NCBI GenBank assembly: GCA_035235625.1
Contig: CP141143.1
Location: 19,017,092 to 19,081,091, forward strand
Direction of reading: 5' to 3'
DNA length: 64,000 bases
Origin: Saururus chinensis
Lineage: Eukaryota; Streptophyta; Magnoliopsida; Piperales; Saururaceae
Position numbers and translations under genes: made by a program
In this document: positions 48,585 to 60,429 of the stretch, one piece after another
Numbering within the stretch: the stretch's first letter is position 1
Layout: each line of letters begins with the position of its first letter
The notes under the pieces: generated by a model
Databases searched by the model: none
What the model saw: the letters and a program-made list of their open reading frames with translations, nothing else
What the model was told of the DNA's origin: nothing

Positions 48585-48780
48585 AATCATAAACAAATCA
48601 AATCCAAAAGCTCAATTCTGAATCACATCAAATTCACAAGCTCAATTTCGAATCACATTAAATCCACAAGCTCAAATCCGGAATCACATTAAATCCACCA
48701 GTCAATTCTGAATCAAATCACATATGCAATCCCAAATCCAAGTCACATCACATCCACAACTTTAAATCTGAGTCACATTA
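48585..48780. repeat. 30-bp minisatellite, about six units
   Basis: Unit close to AATCACATTAAATCCACAAG plus CTCAATTCTG, with CTCAATTCTG-like anchors at 48611, 48641, 48671 and 48701, giving a 30-bp period. Units are degenerate and there are no spacers. It is probably internal to the older minus-strand LTR that also includes the 50-bp repeat below. Confidence 0.75.
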
Positions 48781-48917
48781 TAAGCCGTGATACCCAATGG
48801 CCTACCCCTGCACTCATGGGGCAACGAGGGCCACTTAGGAAAGGAGTTTTCCCATGATACTCCACCCCGTGCAAGCCACTTGCCAATTATTTTTCTCAGT
48901 AGGCATCCAAAACAATG

Positions 48918-49070
48918 TCCGTAACCAACATATTAAGTGGCACATACAAAATCAATTAACATAAGTGTACATAACCAAAACACTAAGTGGCACATACGAA
49001 ATCAATTCACATAAGTATATGTAACCAAAACACTAAGTGGCATGTACAAAATCAATTCACGTAAGTGTAC
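48918..49070. repeat. 50-bp tandem repeat, interrupted by the solo LTR
   Basis: The unit GTAACCAAAACACTAAGTGG followed by CACATACAAAATCAATTCAC and ATAAGTGTAC repeats at 50-bp intervals (CTAAGTGG anchor at about 48931, 48981 and 49031). A further partial unit, ATAACCAAAACATTGTATAA, continues at 51048 on the other side of the LTR, so the LTR inserted inside the array. Confidence 0.88.
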
Positions 49071-51042
49071 TGTAATACCCTATTTTTTTTATTATGTCTG
49101 ACCAAGAGGTTAGAGGTAATTAGTTATTTTTTTAATAAAATTTAGAGGGTTTCAGAGGTTAAAACCTTTGTGTATGCATATATCTCGAAGAAACGAGTGT
49201 AACAAATTGAAGAACATGTGAAACGGAGGTCGGAACTAAAAGTTATGACACTAGGAAACATGCAATATAGGCGGGACCCACTTAAAAAGGGTGCAATATA
49301 CTTCTTTAAGCAGCTAGTATCGAAGGGCTCATCGATACGAATCCAACAGTACCAAGAACACGCAAATCTGAATCTAGGGTAGAAAGATACGCGCATTTGA
49401 AGATTAGTATATATATAAAAAAAGGCGTGCGCGATGAACACTCGTGAGTTACGCGCGGGCCAAGTCTATCCAAGACAGAACTTCATTTTTTGTTTCTGAA
49501 TGTTCTGAGTCCGATTTAGCCCATCTAAGAGGCGTTCTTAACTAAATCAAGCATACTCTACGCAATGGATGGGTCCTTTCTTCGAGTTGTAGACCGTATG
49601 AGGAGGAAACATCCCGAGATAAGAAGAGACTTTGCACATCATCTTCAAACACCAAATAACTTCTCTTTCTCTATTTCTAATCGTTCTGACTCTGATTTAG
49701 TCCGTTCAAAAGGCATTCTTGACTAAATTGATCATGCTCTACACAATGGAATGGTTCGTTCTTTGAGTTGACAACCGTATATGAGAGAAACCTCCCGAAG
49801 CAAGAAGAGGCCTTGCCCATTGTCCTCAAGCACCGAAGAAAGAAAAATGGGCCAAGAACAAGAGGGAATTTTGTCTGTAGTTGCTGAGCCACAATGAAAG
49901 AAGTGACCTGGAGTAGAAGAGGCTCCATCCTCCACCGATGACCCACCCAATAAAAAAGGCATCCCCAAGCTAAGGGGAGGCTCCGTCCACAGTTCATCAG
50001 CACAGAAGGAGAAAAACATCTCTGAAAAGCGGATGTTCTGTCCGTCACCTCCGAGCACTGAAAGTAAGGAGTATTTCTAGGTGAAAGGATGTTACGTCTG
50101 CCTATTTCAAAGGAGATTTTGCCCACCATATCCGAACCTAAAAGGATGATGCTTTGAAGAAACAAACAACTCTAAATGTCACCACTTTCGGTGTCTCCTA
50201 TGAGTAAGTATTGTTGATCTTCTGTTTTAATATGAGTATAAGAATACATATGCATCTTAAGTAGTTAACATTGGATGTTAAATGACTCACATGCATGCAC
50301 ATCTTAATTAATGATAATAATATACTAATTAAGATGTATGATTTGCTCTGATCTGATGTATGATGTATGATGTATGCTAAGATATTTTGTTTGAATTGCT
50401 TTGTTATTCTTTATCCAAAATGTTTTGAGATGTCTTGTTATGCTTTGATCCATTGTATTACGATATGCTATGCTTTGATCTATTGTGTTTTGATTTGTTG
50501 TGTTTAGATATTACTAAATGTGACCAGTCTCGCTCTAGGATAGAATGAGACATGTGATGTGTTTGGTCTCGCTATGGGGTAAAGCGAGACGTATAAATGT
50601 GTTATGTTTTGCTCTATAGTAGAGCAAGATATGTGATTTCGTTGATTTATTAACTTCCTCTTGACTCTGATAAATTACAAGTTTCAGTATGACTCCGATT
50701 GAATATCAGTATATGTGTATTTTAATGTATATGATTTTGTGATGTCTGATGTATGTAATAACCATTAGGCAGAATTACATTCGGATCCGATTGTAATGAA
50801 ATAATATTGTAAATGATATTCAATACGTATGTAGGCAACCAACAACAATGCAATGTTGGCCTGATCCAAATTAATTATAATTATAATTTTTATTCTAATT
50901 TACTTGCGACGAAGTATAAAGCTTCGTTGTGTGTAAATGAACGTTACAACTTGAGTCTACGTACAAGGAAGCTTTGTACCTCTCCGTTGTTTGTAGTTTT
51001 ATTAGAGATTTTCTGGACCCTGACTTGGGTCAGGGCGTTACA
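49071..51042 (+). mobile_element. Solo LTR of a Ty3/gypsy-type retrotransposon with intact borders
   Basis: It starts TGTAATACCCT and ends AGGGCGTTACA. TGTAC directly flanks both sides (49066-49070 and 51043-51047), a perfect 5-bp target-site duplication. No primer site, polypurine tract or protein-coding domain lies inside, so it is a solo LTR of 1,972 bp, the usual product of recombination between two LTRs. ORFs at 49677-50165 are shadows in noncoding LTR sequence. The blocks shared with 33360, 51580 (reversed) and 62190 define a family. Confidence 0.88.
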
Positions 51043-51099
51043 TGTACATAACCAAAACATTGTATAACACATGCCAAATCAGTTCACCACATAATATAT

Positions 51100-51870
51100 T
51101 TTCCCAAAATAAGCCTCATAAACATAGTCATGCCAAATCATTCATAAAATTTACAGGAAGCATGCGTTTAGAGTTTCAAACCCCCTAACTCACTTCTCGC
51201 ACGAGAATGAAGATGATGCATCAGACTCTAAGAACTAGGATGTCATGTATCTAGGCCTTAGAGGTTTTGAACTGAAAAAATAACCCCTCCACAACATCCA
51301 ACACGCTTGATTTAGGTATGAACGTCTCTTCAACGGCTTGAATCAGACTTAAAACGACTTAGAATGGAGGAAAAGAAGTTTGAATAATGTGGGAGAAAAT
51401 AAACTAGAAAAATGGAAGCCCACATGCACTTTTATAGGCGCATGAGGTAGTGGAAACAAAAGCCATGCGTCATGTGGGGCCCAGCCCACATGGTGCGCAG
51501 CACGTTGCACTGATGCGCGTCGCCACTGGCCTCAGCACACTAACGCCAGTTGACACAATAAATAATTTTCTTATTATTGATTTTTTTAAATTCTAAAAAC
51601 TTCAAACACACGTAACTTTCTTTCTTGAACTCTGATTCACGCATCTTGGTACCGTTAGGCTCATATCGACAAGCCTACAAAAAGAGACCCCACATAGAGG
51701 ATTTTTTTTATACTTTTGAAGTAGGTCCGGCCTAGGTGGCACATTTCTCAAAGTTGTAACTTTCGGCCCTGATGTCTAGTTTGAGCGGTTCAAGGTCCGT
51801 TACACTCATATTTTAGCGCTCTATCACATAATTACAAAAACTCATCAAATAAAAATATTTAATTAATCAA
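51100..51870 (-). repeat. Older minus-strand gypsy-type LTR fragment
   Basis: Read on the minus strand, it contains the family blocks near 51860-51580 (GTAACGGACC, AAAGTTACAACTTTG, GTGGGGTCTC, GTCGATATGAGCC, GGTACCAAGA). A TATA-like CTATAAAAGTGCATG follows at about 51438-51424, where an LTR promoter would be. The solo LTR at 49071 sits inside or next to it, so this copy is older. Ends were not identified. Confidence 0.55.
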
Positions 51871-53430
51871 AACTCGATAAAAACTCAAATATAAGCATTA
51901 TTAGAGACAGAAAATCACATCCGCAAATTAGGGTTAGTACGTGGCTCCTCCCCCTTGGTTGGCTTTTCCTTAGCCACCTCCACCTTGGTTGCCTCCCCCT
52001 TGGCTTCCTTCACCGGTGGATTAGCCACTATATACCTCATCCTCCTAGGTACAGGTGGTAGCAGGGATGCAATGGGGCCAACATTAGAAGCTTTTTGTTT
52101 CTTAATCTTCAGTTTCACTTGCTTCAATGGCTCCTCATGGGCACGCACCACTTCCTCATTAATTTTTTAAAGGAATTTGGTGATAAGAGTTCATTTTAAC
52201 TTTGGATCCCTTTTAATTGTCTTTGGGGAGTCAGCCCTGGGTTCCCTTTTTTATGCAAAATTTATGTAACAAATCATATTAGTATATATACAAAAATTAG
52301 ACAACACATGTTATTGATGACATAACTATTCCAAAAGTCATTTTGAATATAAGACAATAATAAAATATGTCGTGTTATCAATGACAATATGTACCACCTC
52401 ATTGTTTTCACGATAATATGAAAGGGATATATGTCATGTTATCAATAACGCATCTTTCCACTATAGGTCATATTCATAACACGACATAATAGCATGATGA
52501 TAAAAAAACTTAAGAAACTATTTTTGGAAAATAAAATCTTCATCTCTAGATTGAGGAAGAGATTTTCTTTGCTCTTGAGGAAAAGAATGAAGAACAATTT
52601 CACTTGATTATGAAATTCAAGCCTTCATCCTCACCGACTTCTCTATTGGCGGAGGGGGGTGCTGCTTAACGTTTCACCAATTGAGGGACTTCGTGTGGAG
52701 GCTAAGTTTCTGGATGAGGAATTTTTTCATGTGGAGGCTGCATTTGTTCGATTAACCCCATGGCCACCTTGATTGAGTTTTTAACTCTCTACAACATAAT
52801 TTTCACACTTTTGATGCTCCAACCTCATTGTCCGTACATGGTGGTCTTCTCAAATTTGACATCAACAATCCCAGTCATGACATCCTCTCAATGATGTCTA
52901 TGCCAGGTTGATATTGTCCTAACATCTGGCCATAATGTGTTTGAACAAACACCATTCTCCTCTGTATTGTTGAATGTGTGGTCTTCTTCGCCTTTTGGAC
53001 TGATCGGGGACCTCTTTGGCACTTAAAGCTATTTGTGATACAACTTTAGAATCGACCTTTAGCTACCCAAGCATTTCCTCATACCACTTCCTCATCTTGT
53101 GATGAGCCAACAACTTCTTCCTTGACTTTTCGTTGGTCGGGTCAAATTTAGCAGTCTTCTCCACATCTGTCAGCAATAAGGTAAACCCAGGTCACCTCTT
53201 GCACCTCGGACTACATGAAGGAGAACTTAGCATCCATATAGAAGTGATATGGTAATTTAATGTGTTATTGAAAACACGCTAACCTAGCTAGCTTGTGATC
53301 AATAACATGCAAATCAAGTCTACGCTAAGATAACATGCTAATCACAATAGCATGTTATTGATAATACGATGCACCTAAAATGCTAATATGTGGTCATATT
53401 ATCAAGTCTACACTAATATAATTAATTGTG
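51871..53430. other. Decayed internal part of the MULE/Ulp1-like element
   Basis: It holds a Lys/Glu/Pro-rich minus-strand stretch (52151-51915, EEPLKQVKLKIKKQKASNVG and KVEVAKEKPTKGEEP) typical of the variable middle of Ulp1-type transposon proteins. There are more copies of the TGTTATCAATAACA-like motif (52305-52480 and 53260-53345). The lesser coding pieces around 52550-53250 could not be assigned. Confidence 0.4.
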
Positions 53431-53433
53431 TTA

Positions 53434-53930
53434 TCAATGGGACCTATAGCACGAACGAATCTCCAATGAGAATACTGGCTGTGGTGGAGCGTTTATCTTC
53501 TCTACTTCTGATGTTGAGGTGGGCTGAGGATATGCCGCGACAGAGCATGTCATAAACTGCTTCCGCCTAATTGTACCTCCCAACAACATCCAAGTCATTG
53601 AGGAAATCATACAGAGATGGAGAGACATATTTGTTGCTCTGTGTGAATAATACAAGGGTACTCATGTGCAAGATGGCCAAGAATGTTAAGTCTTCATCGA
53701 AGACAGCATACCTCTTTCTGATGCTTCCTTTAAAATTTCTTCGAAGAGATTCTTCTCTGGCCGCTTCCCCACGAAGAACTTTTTGAAGAATTGTCTTTGC
53801 CTTGGGTAGCCTTCCCGTCGCCACTATCCATCTTCATCGGGTTTCCTTTTGCCCTCAAACCCATGATTAGTGAGACATCTTCCTCCGTGAGGGGTACTAT
53901 TTCTCCCGAATATTGAACACCACTTGTGAG
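53434..53930 (-). pseudogene. DUF1985-like N-terminal part of an Ulp1-type transposon protein
   Basis: Minus-strand pieces GEIVPLTEEDVSLIMGLRAK then GNPMKMDSGDGKAT (about 53911-53810), followed in another frame by DEDLTFLAILHMSTLVLFTQ, SNKYVSPSLYDFLNDLDVVG and RYN, then WGGTI. This series (P-T-x-x-DV-x-L-I-x-GL, a hydrophobic helix, and a DLD-x-x-x-YxWG phrase) is the DUF1985/plant-mobile-domain pattern of MULE-borne Ulp1 proteins. A frame change separates the pieces. It is the upstream end of the gene whose C-terminal remnant is at 46300-47560. Confidence 0.5.
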
Positions 53931-55073
53931 TCATCCCAGCACTTACCTATTAGAATCTGTTTTTTCCCAACCTCGGTCTCCTCCCATAAATTCTCTTTTT
54001 TTTCTTCTCTTCTTAAGCCTTCATTTATTTCATCATTTGAGTATATTCTTATAGCCTTCATGTATATATATATATATATATACCCTAACCCAAGGGTATA
54101 TATATAATATATAAAACCCTATCCTAGGGGTATTTCAATTCAATTTTTCTTGAATATCTTGTAAATCTCGGTTCTATGACATTTAATCTTCAAAACTAGG
54201 AAATATAAAATATTGGCTTTAATCCCTCAGCGTATTGGACAATCCTCTTAAATTAAAGGTGGACTTCGGTAATTATGTTGTTTTAGTGCATCGTGGAAGT
54301 TCTATATGAGAATATATTACAATGTGAATGTTGCCTTCGGAAACTTTTACAAGCTTAAGACCATATTTTAGCACCAAGGATGAAGATGAAACTCGTCAGA
54401 AACACGCACCCTTCCACTTAGACATAAATTGTATCCTTTGGTTTTTTTTGCCACATATCCTGACACCCAAAATTTCACTTTGTTTTGGTAAGTTCGAAAA
54501 AAATAATATCAGTTTTTCCTTCTCAGGGGTACTTATACTCTGAAACCATGTTTTATAGGGACTCCCAATACACAAAAAATTTATACACTAAGAAGCTGTC
54601 TTCCTCGTAACCTAAGTCTTTGGGCCTCAATACCTGGGAAAGCGTCTTTTAAGGTACTCATGAGAGTCATTTATTAGTGAGAGCATGAAAAACTCCTCCC
54701 TTATTGAGATAGAATTTGGCGGAAGTCAGTTAATAATGAGTTGTCACCTCGTCAAGCACACTACTGGAAACAATCCATACACACTCAGACTACATAGGGA
54801 GTGTTGACAACCGCCAGTTCCTTCGCATCATTTACTCCTAACCCGTTCGGACTGGCTCCCACCACATCAATCAGCCTGAACAGAAGTATGTTATCTGTTT
54901 AAATATACAGTTGCATCATAAGCATCTAAAGAACAAAAAATTGATACAAGGTTAGAGTTCGCTTTGTTTTCCTAATAACAACTCGTTTGTTCTTATGATG
55001 TTATAGTAACCTAATCCCATGACGCCGGCAGGGGATATATACATAGAGCCAGCCAATGGGGCACAAATCAGAT
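53931..55073. other. Intergenic, includes a (TA)n microsatellite
   Basis: A run of TA dinucleotides at 54064-54081 lies near repeated CCCTA-containing phrases. No gene is supported. The part next to 55073 should contain the 3' UTR of the IPGA1-like gene. Confidence 0.5.
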
Positions 55074-57876
55074 CTATAGGTTTCCAAACGAATCAAATGA
55101 TACTGATCTGCGATGATGGTGTTTGCCTCCTCTAGAACTCTGCAAGACTTGAGCATATTTTATCAACTCTGACTTCTCTCGGTTATCCTCATCTTCTTCC
55201 ATCTGACTGTCCTCCATAACCAGTTCCATTGCACCACCTCCCCCTAACACCGTCCTTTTATAACCGTAAGGAAATTCCATTTCATTCTGTCTTATCTCTT
55301 GCAAACTCAATTTCCTCTGCCTCTGGATTTCCGAAGAGGATCTTGGAGTAGTGACGATATCAGTCATACTCTTCCTTCGGTTCTCGCCTGTTTTCTCATC
55401 TTCTTTCTTTAATCTACTGATGGAAAATTTTGAACTATTGCAAGATTTTGATCTAGGGTCCATTGTAATACATGAAGATGCAGAATCAAATGAGTACGTC
55501 GCGGTGAATTCATTTGAAGATGGGATAGTCAGTGAAGCTCTTTTATCTGGGACATAGCTTGAAATAGTTCTGTCCATGGATGGTACTCTCTCGTTGTGAT
55601 GATTGTTATGGCTATCCTTTCCTGACACCAATTTTTTAATTTTGCTTAAGAACTTTGATCTTCTGGAGCTACTGTTCTGGTTACTGGCTGAAGTATCAAA
55701 AGAGCTATCGTCACATTCTCCTGCTTCCGTAAGTACGGAATCATGCGAAGAAGTGTAGTAGCCAGAATCAAAGTCCATAAGCCCAATGCTATTTTCATCA
55801 AGTCCTGAATTTGCATATTCAAGTATAAGCGCTTTGGCTTTCTCCTCCGACTTGGGACTTAAGCTCTTATTAAGATCCTTAGCTACAGTTTTTCCAGGAG
55901 AAGGCTGGTAATTCCTTAGTTCATACCTCAAGCAGGCATTGACCCACTTAAGATAAACCAGCTCCTCAGCATCTGCACATCTGTCCACGTGCAGCTGTTC
56001 AATTTCCTTTTCTAAATCATCATTTGCTTCCCTCAAGTGCTTTGCTTCTTCTTCGAAGATTTTGACCTGCAAAAAAAGGAAGGCTTCCACTGTCAGCTAG
56101 TCTAAACCCAAGAAAAAAAGAAAAAGAGCAGAGTTGAATCTCTCTTATAAACATAAAGCACATTAATCTTGATGTTACCCCTCCTCTTTCTACATCACAC
56201 ACAAATACACAGTCAAGTATGGTGGTTTCACCTCTGGATTCTCTACAGTCGATGAGGAAAGTATTTGAGTTGACTCCAGTTTTGCTGACAACTCCAAATT
56301 TTCCTGCTGCAACTTTGAATTAGCACTCTTGAGCTGTGCCAGCTCATCTTCCAGATCCTTCAACCTTTGAAGATTACTCTGAACATCTTCCTCATTTTTG
56401 GGTGTTCGCTGTTCCTCTTCCTGTAATGCTGCAACTTTTTGATGAAGGACAGATAGCAACTCCTTGTTTTGGTCTCCGTCTGATTTTAATTTCCTCTTAA
56501 GATGTTTGATCTTAGCTCTTGCAGATTCAAGCTCGGCCAATATCTTTGGGTGATCGGCCACCTGAGCCTGGAGTCTCCTGTTATCAGCTAGCAAGGATTC
56601 AATTTTCAAAGAGAAAAATTTAGTTTCCATGGTGTATATCTTCAACCGATTTTCTAATTCTCGAACTGCAGATTCTTGTTCTTTAAGGCCATAATATTCA
56701 AGCAGCTGAATCTCTAAGTTCCTTTCCCTCTCACGAAGACAGCGCACGATGTTCCGAAGATTATGGATTTCTTCTTCCATTGAATCACAAAAGGGCTTGG
56801 TTTTTTGGACATAGGATTCCACATCTAGCACTTTTGAGGGGATACCAGTAGCTTCAAACTCTTTCTGTATCAGTTCATTGAACTCAGGTAAAAGGAGATT
56901 TTCCTCTTCGGTAGATGTCTTACTAGTAGGGGAGAATTCAGCTGCAGCTGGAGCAGCAGATTTTTTTGGTAATTCTTCCTGTGAAAAAAAAATCCAATGT
57001 CAAAAGCAACAACTAAAAAGCAGTCGAGTTCTTCATAAGAAAGGTTTATTTGTGCAGCAAGCACATTAAAATCAATTACCGGTCACTAATGAGAAAATAT
57101 AAGGAAGATGTTAAAAAAGAGTTTAAATAAAAGGTAGATACCATCTGAACATTTACGTATATACTGCATCTGATCAAGACAAATTTTAAACAGAATATAT
57201 ATATATTCAAAGGTGTGGCTTAATTCCTGATCTACATAACAAATCATACAAATTAAAAAAAAAAAAAACTGGAGTTAGATGCTGTGATTTTCATAGTGAC
57301 ACGAAAAGTGGGGGGGGGGGGGGGGGGGGGGGAGGAGGGGGGATTCAAGTGAGTATCCAAAGATGAACTAATCAAGTGATTGTGATCTGACAATAAACAA
57401 AAAGGAGAGCAATGGAATAAAATTCAAATTAAACACACTTGTCATCAATTTATTCTACAGTTATAACGCTTTTGATTAATCAAGTTCTAATACATGAGAT
57501 GGATCTTCGACTTCGACTAATCACTAAAAAAGGGGAAAAACGTACGCAAGGGTTATGAGATCATTACATGTACTTTCTCATGGGAAGCCGGCGATTGAAG
57601 CTCCTTAAGCCCGGTTACTCCAGCAGAAAGAACCTTCGGACCTGGCGCAATCATTTTGAGATCAATCTCCATTGACGAAAAAACACATAAAACGAAATCA
57701 CAGAGAGACAGAATCAGGAACGCACCTGGAGGCGGGGGCTGAAGGGAACGGAATTTTTTGTTCTTGAGTTGGGAACAGAGGTAGCCGGCGAAGGTGAGAG
57801 CCAAAGCCACACCCAGCTTCATTAGCACCGGTTTCACGGCATCCCTCTTACTCCTCAACAACACCATCAGCATCAT
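55074..57876 (-). CDS. IPGA1/CHUP1-like coiled-coil protein, complete, four exons
   Basis: Member of the plant CHUP1/IPGA1 family, whose members act at the cortical cytoskeleton (chloroplast positioning for CHUP1, microtubules for IPGA1). Exons are 57876-57726, 57641-57574, 56978-56232 and 56066-55074, with good splice sites and matching phases; about 652 residues. The N-terminus has one membrane-like helix (KLGVALALTFAGYLCSQL) followed by QPPPPG. Exon 3 is mostly coiled coil and has the family phrase QLLEYYGLKEQES. Exon 4 has the family block EELVYLKWVNACLRYELRNY, then KDLNKSLSPKSEEKAK, a Ser-rich region and a basic end RRSVSFDSFGNL. Two adjacent ATGs start the frame (57876 and 57873); further in-frame Mets lie upstream, so the exact start is uncertain. 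No Pro-rich formin-like actin-binding domain as in CHUP1 is seen, so IPGA1-like is the better name. Confidence 0.9.
57310..57343 (+). repeat. Poly-G tract in intron 2 of the IPGA1-like gene
   Basis: About 23 consecutive G residues (57310-57332), then AGGAGGGGGG. The transcript carries the C-rich complement; the template strand carries the G run and could form G-quadruplexes. The exact length is uncertain because homopolymers are prone to sequencing error. Confidence 0.9.
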
Positions 57877-59717
57877 CTTTCTTTCTATATATGCACTTTT
57901 CATATAGCAACACAAAGAAACGTCACGAAGCAATAAAAAACGAGGAAAGAAAGAGACACACGCAGAAGAAAGTCTCCTCCTTTCTAATACGCTTCCACTG
58001 TTCAAAACCAAAATCCCTCTTTCCTTCTCCTCTTCCTACATCTACATTCAAATACCCACCAGTGGCCAAAACCCATATAGACCAAAAATGAAAACTATCA
58101 GAGAACGGAAGGACTAAGGGCAGAGAGCACAGCCGCGGCACAGGAAGAGACCAGAGAAAAGCAACCGGTTCCTAATGAGGACACGTTGAGATCGTCATTG
58201 GATTGGAGGGAAGGGGTTGGTAGGGACTAGGGACTGGTGAGAGAAGGCAGGAAAAAGATTTGCTGTGCCGAATTCATGTGAGAGACAAGGACATGAGTGT
58301 GCTTTTTCCTTGAAAAGGATTGGGTTTTCCATTTGTTTCTCTCTGTCAAACGCTAAGAATAGCAAACTGAAACACAGTTTTGCAACGGATGAGGGAGGGG
58401 TGAAGACGGTTTTCAAAACGCGGACGGCCGAGCCCGGCGCCCTCGTTTCCATGTTGTTTCTTCATCCTCCTCCTCCTCCCTGGGCGGTCGGCAGATCATG
58501 CAACTGGCTACTCCCATGCTCTGCAGTTGGATGGGTCCAGTTGAGATTTGGTAACCGGGCCCATCTTGACTGCCGACCGACGCGCCGTCTTGTTGGCTGG
58601 ATATGAATGATCCATTAAAGACCCACCAAAGATAGCAGCCATTTATGGTTTTAGCTTGAGGAAAACGTAGTCAAGAGGAGGGTAATATATATGTTCTGCC
58701 GACGCAGAGTTTCCAAGCAGAAGAAAGAGTGCACAACAGCACGAGATGAATGACAAGTTGGCGAATCAGCCTTTGTACGCGTCTTGCCTGACCGGGATTC
58801 GATGGCCAAAATCCATGACTATTGGAGCCCTAGTATAGTACATAGAAGTAGACTAAACTTTTATGTACTATGTTAGAACTCATGTCATAGTTATATATTA
58901 TGGTCATAAGATTTGTTTATGAAATTATTTTTTATTTTTTTATTATATACTTTTATTTAAGTGATGTTAGTATGAGTTCGAATTTATGGGTAGTGTTATT
59001 CAAAGGTAAGCAGGTTTAAATCACCAACTTGTTCTTCTATTAACTAACTTAACCGGATCTCAATATGCCCTAGGCTCTTAGTTAACTTTTTATTTTGTTA
59101 AAAAAATTATTTTACTATAATTAGCACAAGGGTTTTGACCGGGTAGCTGGTACTTGGGTTTGGGCCGTTTGGAAATTTGGCTCACACAATCTACAGAATA
59201 AATCAATTATTATTACTGTATTATGTAATTGCAGCATGTTTGATGACGAACTTGAGCCCAATGAGCCAATTAACAATGCCAATCCATGAACTGGAGATCC
59301 TTCATGTGGTGGTGCTAATTGCCGGCTCTGCAAGGAAGTCGAAGGAATATAGAATAAAAGGATAATTCATTAAATTAAATTGGCATTGCTAATGTGTCAC
59401 ATGACATGTGGAAGACCTCATTAATCTGAAATACGCCATTACAGTAAAGTCTTAAGGGCGACGTATGTATAACGTGCGATGCCGAGTTCATCACGCTAAA
59501 GCCCGCTGTGCATCTGCTTTTGGAAGGAATCGGAATGTCAGTGGAAAATCATGATCATGAAAAGCATGCTTTTCTTACGCTCGTCAGCTTAGCCTGCCCA
59601 GTCCACACATGACACACCACAGAAGGGGCCAAGCCGATGAAAGGAGAGAGGCTGTCAATTGTCAAATATCACGTGAGGATGCACGATCAAGTTGTAAAAC
59701 ACGGTATGATGATGATT
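57877..59717. other. IPGA1-like upstream region and intergenic DNA
   Basis: The first 250 bp hold pyrimidine-rich leader sequence of the IPGA1-like gene on the minus strand. A GC-richer patch lies at 58390-58600. From 58850 on, the sequence is AT-rich. Short ORFs on both strands have no family signature. No RNA gene seen. Confidence 0.45.
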
Positions 59718-59890
59718 TTTATACTAATAGTTATATTTAAAAATAATAATTTTTATTGAAAAATAAAACTATTAAGAAGAGAAAATAAACTTCCACACTC
59801 TTTTTTAAATATTTAATTATTTAAATAAAATAAAGCTATTTATATAGAATAAATTTTTTTGTCTAAGTAAAATAAACATACTTCTTAGGT
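59718..59890. mobile_element. Stowaway/mariner-like MITE, copy 2 (opposite orientation)
   Basis: When reversed, the segment reads with the copy at 7405-7620 through TTTATTCTATAT, TTTAAAAAAGAGTG, AAGTTTATTTTC and TTTAAATATAACTATTAG in the same order. Ends are less clear than in copy 1. No coding capacity. Confidence 0.55.
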
Positions 59891-60429
59891 AAATTGCATA
59901 TGCCACGTGTACTTAAAAAAATATATATTGTGGTAGAGTAGTGTTATTGTGACATTAATTTTCACAAGTCAAAAACTTTATCTCATTATTTTAATACCAT
60001 TGATGAGTGGGGGCATCAAAACTTAACTTCATCATTTCAATATCATTGATGAGTGGGGTAGCGTTTTAACTAGAGATGTTAAAGGGCCGGACTCAGCCCT
60101 CTAAAATGCCCGCATGAGGGTCGAGTCAGGTTGGGCCATAGGCCCTTTAATTTCTTTTTTAAATATAAAATAAAAAATATTTAAAATTATAAATTTACAA
60201 AAAATTAAACTTAATTAAGTAAAAATTACATCACTATAATATGGGTACACACCAACTAGGTTGTACCTACTCACCTATATATCATTTATAATTTAACATT
60301 AACACACTCTAACAAATTATAAGTATATTTTAACTAAGATTAAAAAAAATACATTTAAACTTTTTAAGAAATTAAAATTTCATTAGTATTCTTATAGCTC
60401 ATTTTCTAAATTTGGAGCTTCTTCTTTCT

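Noticed and set aside
48585-49070. Regularly spaced repeats that could suggest a CRISPR-like array
   Set aside because: Units are directly abutting tandem repeats (30 and 50 bp) with no unique spacers, in plant nuclear DNA.
49677-50165. 162- and 108-codon minus-strand ORFs
   Set aside because: Both lie inside the noncoding solo LTR and overlap in different frames.
55351-55557. 68-codon plus-strand ORF
   Set aside because: Antisense shadow of the last exon of the IPGA1-like gene.
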